A stretch of 64,000 nucleotides of DNA, taken from the NCBI GenBank assembly GCA_034190945.1, contig CM067219.1, forward strand, positions 64,524,456-64,588,455, given 5' to 3'. Position 1 is the first letter of the stretch. The number at the start of each line of letters is the position of its first letter. This DNA is from Octodonta nipae (Eukaryota; Arthropoda; Insecta; Coleoptera; Chrysomelidae). The translations under genes were made by a program, and so were the position numbers. Positions 59,886 to 64,000 of this stretch are shown here, piece by piece. The notes beneath the pieces were generated by a model. That model was given only the letters and a program-made list of their open reading frames with translations. It did no database searches and was not told the origin of the DNA.

Positions 59886-60377
59886 TAGTCATTATTGTAT
59901 GTATACAATTAATCATAATTGTTGTTCTGTTAACAAAACTGAGATTTTTTAATTACAGCAGTGGGGCAATCCATCTCAACCAGAAACAAATTCAGTGATT
60001 TGCAGTGGCCAAATTGTTTGGGAAAAAAGGTAAACAATGCACATAACAAAAGTTACAATCCAACTATATTTCCTGGAATATGTATATAAAAAGCAAAATC
60101 TTCATGCTGGTTTGTGGGCTGAAAGATTATGAGTACCTACGACAAGAAAAAAATTGCATCTTTAGGAGTCAATGAAGCTCCAATTGAGATTAACAATAGG
60201 ATGTAAATATATATATATATATATAAGAAAAAAACTAAAAACTAATTAACTTTATTCATTATATATAATTTATTGGTAGATTTCACTGACGATGAAGTTT
60301 TAATGGACCAAGATAAAAATTTTGAAGTTGGAACAAGGATAATAAAGCAACAACAGATGCAAATATACATGTTAATT
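59886..60377 (+). repeat. Direct tandem repeat, copy B (492 bp)
   Basis: Second copy, 548 bp downstream of copy A and separated from it by 41 bp. A few substitutions (AATGATTTG versus GTGATTTG) and a shorter TA tract. Confidence 0.93.
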
Positions 60378-60680
60378 GTGATGTTTACAACGCTCCCATT
60401 CTGCATCAAATTACTTTTTTATAAATCTGAATGGAACATGATAATTATTAAATCGTTTGGTACAAATCACCCCATATTAGTATTCTTTTGGGTTTGTTCT
60501 ATTGTCTGTAAATTTAATTTAAAATTCTGCATTTTGTATTCGGCAACACATATATATTAGTAGAGAGGGATCCTGATTTCCCCTCACGGTAGAATAAAAA
60601 TAGAATGTTGTCATCGAATTGACATGACGAATGCGCGTATGCTTGACTTTGTCCTTAATACCTATTGTATGATGTGTGGT
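60378..60680. other. Between THAP-like remnant and mariner remnant
   Basis: No feature recognised. Confidence 0.4.
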
Positions 60681-60684
60681 GAGT

Positions 60685-61450
60685 ACAGAATGACTAAGCA
60701 AGTGTTACATTCGTCTGTTATGCAACAGATTATCATAAAGTTTTAAACCAGTAAAAGCGTTAAAGCCTCAGAAATTCTAATTCATTTGAAGGCACAGTTT
60801 GGGGACAGTATACTGTCTCAAAATCGTGTGTATATGTGGGTGAGCAAAGTTAAGGGTGAACGAGAATGATAACCATGATCGACGCACAAGGACAAGCCTT
60901 GCAGCTGACAATGCCAGTAGTGTTCGACAGCTTATTGAACGTGACCGCCGATTAACCATGGAAGAATTGCGTCAGTGTTCAATCAATTATCATTGATCAA
61001 CTTGGTTCAGAAAAATTAGTGGTCGATGGGTTCCGAGGTTGTTGACTGTAAACCAAAGATCGTTGAAATTTCAGCGAGAAGGGAAGACCTTTTAGAAGCG
61101 CATCGTCTAAAGTGGCAAAAAAGAATAAGGTTCAAAACTCGTCTCTCATGTGGAAAAGTTCCTTGCCACGAGTTTATTTGACTCTAAGGAAATTTACTGA
61201 TCGATTTTTTAAATGCCCAACGTACAGTGAATGTGTATTACTACTGCCAGTTGTTACGGTTGGCAAAAGCCGCGTATTTAAAAAAAACAAGGAATACACT
61301 GCAAGAAATGGGCTGAGAATCCCTCGCCCACCCTTCTTATAACCCTGACTTGTCTCTGAATGAATCACCGGGAGGAAAACGATTTGGAATAAATGAGGAA
61401 GTCGAACTTTCTATGAACAGAAAATACTGAAACTCTCGGTGGAAAAAGTG
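60685..61450 (+). pseudogene. Mariner transposase remnant
   Basis: Reads MTKQVLHSSVMQQ, SVKASEILIHLKAQFGDSIL and SQNRVYMWVSKVKGERE (the HTH_48-type N-terminus), RRTRTSLAADNASSVRQLIE, RDRRLTMEELRQ, then RWVPRLLTVNQRSLKFQ. A fragment NPSPTLLITLTCL with GGKRFGINEEV corresponds to the end of the DDE domain. Stops and frameshifts throughout, and the DDE centre is scrambled. Typical of old mariner copies. Confidence 0.75.
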
Positions 61451-63284
61451 TGTAGATCAGATAGAAAATCAAAGTCAACAATATAATTATGGAAAATCAT
61501 TAATATTAATGTATAGTTATGAACTATGAAGTTAGTTAACTAATGAGATAAATTTAAAAAGTTTATAATGAAAATTATTCGTTAAAACACCATCTATAGA
61601 AATGGTCTAACGTCATATTTTTGTAAAATGATTTTAAAAAAAGTTTTAGCGACAAATAGATTTTTTTGTCGACTAAAAGTTACTTGACAAGAGTTCTAGA
61701 CAATTTTATTTACAACAAAATGTTAAATAATTTTTTTATGAAACCTATAGTTTATCAGATAAACCATAAAAATCATTTGGACGACTTTTTCCATGATGGC
61801 GGCCGTGGAGTTGCAACCCCCCAAACTTGAATTTAACTTAACACTAAACCCCCTTTGATATCTAAAAATAAAATTGCGTCCTCTGATAAATACACGCTAA
61901 GTCCAAAAATATGTAACATTTCAATGGACTAATCATGGTATGCCACCGTTTCTCGTCTGATGGCATACCGGTTTGACAGTTGATATGGCAATTATAATAG
62001 GGAAAGAATCAAAGCGATTTGAAATGAATGTCAGTTCAAATGCAGTAGTAAAATGAGGGGAAGGTGCTTCTACCACCAGTACATTTTATTTAATTCCGAA
62101 TACCAAAAGGCAGGCTTTCAAACTGATTTTACAACAATAAATCAAAACCAAAAGAAAAATAATTTATGAGGGATTATTCTGAAAGATCTGATAATTCATA
62201 TGTTCCTTTCTGATCTGTAAATTTGAGATTACCAGTTATTTATCTTGTAGAACTGAAAGATTCGAAGTTTCAAAATTTCAACGCATCTTATACAATAACT
62301 ATGGATGATTGAAAATTGCGTATTTTTTTAGTTTTTTCCAAATAACTCAATAACTAATTATCCAATCGGCTATATGAACCTATCATTTAGTCCTATTCAA
62401 ATTGCGTATAAAACAAACTTACTTTTGCCACTAGAACTTTTCATTCAGTTGCTGAAAAGTTACAAAAACTGCTAAAATTGCTATTTTTGCAACTTTAAAC
62501 ACTCCGTATAACTAATTAAGGAATAAAAATTTGTTAACAACAGTTTTTATGCTATATACATTTCAAGAAAAGCCACTCAAACACCTGTGGAATTTTTTTG
62601 CAGTTGAAAATACTAACTTCCTTTGAATATATATCAAGGAACATTACAGAAAGGTCTCATACAATTGTTCATAACATGAGATTTACGATTTTCCAGTAAA
62701 TAAGAAAAAAAAGTATATAAGGGACTAGATTTCAGTGAATGAATCTTCACTATTTTCTCCAAAACCGCTTAAGAAATTTAAATATTATAAATTGTATGCT
62801 ACCAAGACATGTTCCAGCTTGATTCCATATATTTTTCTGTAACCTAATACTTACCATTTTTCTTAAAATCAGAAAAATATATGCAAAAAACTGTAAACAT
62901 CATGGTAAATGTCAAATTTTCATCATAAATATCTATATATAAATAGGCAAAGACAAAACGATTAGGTACCATTTTCTCCTCTGTCTCTCAACCGATATTC
63001 TTCATTTTTGTTTTCTTTAGTAGCTACTGTCGACCTTCAGTGCCAAATGCTAATATTAATTTATAATATTGGTTCATTCATTAAATAAAATATAATAAAA
63101 ATTCATTATTTACGTCCATAATGTCAACGCCAAATAACTGAATGTGCCGCCGCCGCCAGACTCAAAACATTGGGTAATTATATCTAGAGGGACCAATGCT
63201 GTTATATACTTAGAGCATGTACTTCTGGAAGTAGCATACAAGCGTTGTTATTGTTTAGTGGTAAAGTAATCGTTGTATATTATA
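61451..63284. other. AT-rich intergenic sequence, nothing recognised
   Basis: No coding resemblance. A small 9-bp inverted repeat GGTATGCCA/TGGCATACC lies at 61937-61969. Confidence 0.5.
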
Positions 63285-63835
63285 ATTATACAGGGCGCGT
63301 CTAGATATGTTAGAAATCATTTTTTTCGTGGGTGGCACATAAGCAGTTGCATATATAGGGTGTTTAAAATATAGAGTAGAGTGCAACTATAACTAATATA
63401 ATTATTTAGGAAAGCCCATTAGCAGTTGAATTTACAGGGTTCTTGGAATAGAAGGCGCAGTAGAATTACAGTTATACAGGGTGGTGCAAAAAATAGTATA
63501 CAAAGATGTATATACAGGGTGGTGGAAATGGAAATGCAACATTTCGTAACCCATAAGCAGTTGTATAGGGAAGATGAAATATAGGGTGAGAGGAGCTATA
63601 GACATACAGAATGGTTTAACGGGTGGTTCAAAAATGTTAAAAAATATTATGCGTGGTCCATGAGCAGTTACATATACAGGGTGGTGGAAATATATAATGA
63701 GATGGATTTATTATAATGAGGATTTTAATAAATGTTAGAGAATTGAGTGCAATTATAGCTATACAGGGAGGTTAGAAAAATAAATATGTTGGGTAGCCCA
63801 TTAGCGGTTGAATTGTTGTCATATTAAATTAAGAA
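63285..63835 (+). repeat. Degenerate ~115 bp minisatellite, block F
   Basis: Forward copies: GGTGGCACATAAGCAGTTGC, AAGCCCATTAGCAGTTGAAT, GTAGAATTACAGTTATACAG, ACCCATAAGCAGTTGTATAG, GTGGTCCATGAGCAGTTACA. The clearest forward block, and outside the Iswi gene. Confidence 0.78.
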
Positions 63836-64000
63836 TTATGAATTTGAACACAAATAAAGTCCTATGAATTATATCTGAAAAAAACTTGAATTTCGTTTCT
63901 TATTTGTAGAAGCGAGATGTAAGACCGACATCTAGGATATTCAAGGAAACTATCACACAGAGGTTCCGAATCTGGAACCGTTCCGTGTAATTGCTGTTCT
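63836..64000. other. Window end, nothing recognised
   Basis: A TTTCTTATTTGTAG acceptor-like sequence at 63897-63910 precedes an open stretch, which could be an exon continuing outside; not supportable. Confidence 0.25.

Larger units (their letters stand above)
59190..60377 (+). pseudogene. THAP-domain-like gene remnant with tandem exon duplication
   Basis: First piece (ATG 59190): MERKTSNRKCKNPKLQLYHF, then HGFPYQLEIKKK, a TGA where THAP domains have their invariant Trp, and IAAVRHHE. Next, exon-like blocks with AG/GT borders: QWGNPSQPETNSMICSGQIV at 59411-59481 (recalling the W-PS--S-ICS THAP motif), a piece LVCGLKDYEYLRQEKIASLG near 59562, and VDFTDDEVLMDQDKNFEVGT near 59740. The last three blocks are repeated in 59886-60377. 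THAP domains are zinc-dependent DNA-binding modules, often from P-element transposases. The stop and the lack of a joinable frame mark it as non-functional. Confidence 0.5.

Noticed and set aside
59740..60560. Two short proteins starting MVDFTDDEVLMDQDK as independent small genes
   Set aside because: They are the same exon-like block duplicated in tandem, preceded by a splice acceptor rather than a promoter, and part of the THAP-like remnant.

Overview
The window is AT-rich eukaryotic DNA, and everything interpretable points to an insect. The only clear host gene is a complete orthologue of the chromatin-remodelling ATPase ISWI, on the minus strand, with nine coding exons from 58763 down to 2817. 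The rest is dominated by insect-type transposable elements in several layers of nesting. The species cannot be told from the sequence; a beetle-like genome is only a guess.

Iswi reads as about 1019 codons. All exon junctions fit GT-AG rules and conserved phases. Two single bases are missing, at A-runs in exons 4 and 5; a third such loss lies in an otherwise good jockey-like element. Homopolymer sequencing or assembly error is therefore as likely as gene decay. Five introns are small (52, 65, 56, 70 and 970 bp) and three are huge (intron 2, 10.3 kb; intron 3, 12.6 kb; intron 7, 28.8 kb). Nearly all mobile DNA sits in those three introns and in the flanks.

Layout, left to right. 1-2518: a decayed R1-like non-LTR element and (TA)n tracts beyond the Iswi 3' end. 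2519-4944: Iswi 3' region, exons 9 and 8. 4945-33775 (intron 7): a degenerate ~115 bp minisatellite, a probable solo LTR, a Gypsy LTR split by a hAT-like element, two Gypsy interiors fused head to tail without an LTR between them, a Penelope-like element (RT plus GIY-YIG endonuclease) split by a 4.47 kb foldback element with 9-bp direct repeats, a third Gypsy copy, a DD41D Tc1/mariner remnant and a Copia remnant. 33776-35215: exons 7 to 4. 35216-47771 (intron 3): a jockey-like remnant split by a second hAT-like element, more minisatellite, two palindromic MITEs (one interrupted by a jockey-like element), an RTE 3' end and a PHD-finger-bearing CR1/jockey-like remnant. 47772-48153: exon 3. 48154-58442 (intron 2): a 1.36 kb element with ~450 bp inverted repeats, an unidentified coding remnant, an R2/R4-like remnant and an RTE-like remnant. 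58443-58763: exons 2 and 1. Beyond: a divergent, tandemly duplicated THAP-like pseudogene, a mariner remnant and another minisatellite block.

The elements do not form a pathway. They are a stratified record of insertions into Iswi introns, and several insertion orders can be read directly. The most unusual object is the foldback element at 19927-24397. Its arms are inverted arrays of a ~132 bp repeat, capped at both ends by 154-bp modules that meet the arrays at perfect 34-bp palindromes, and its removal restores the reading frame of the host Penelope element.
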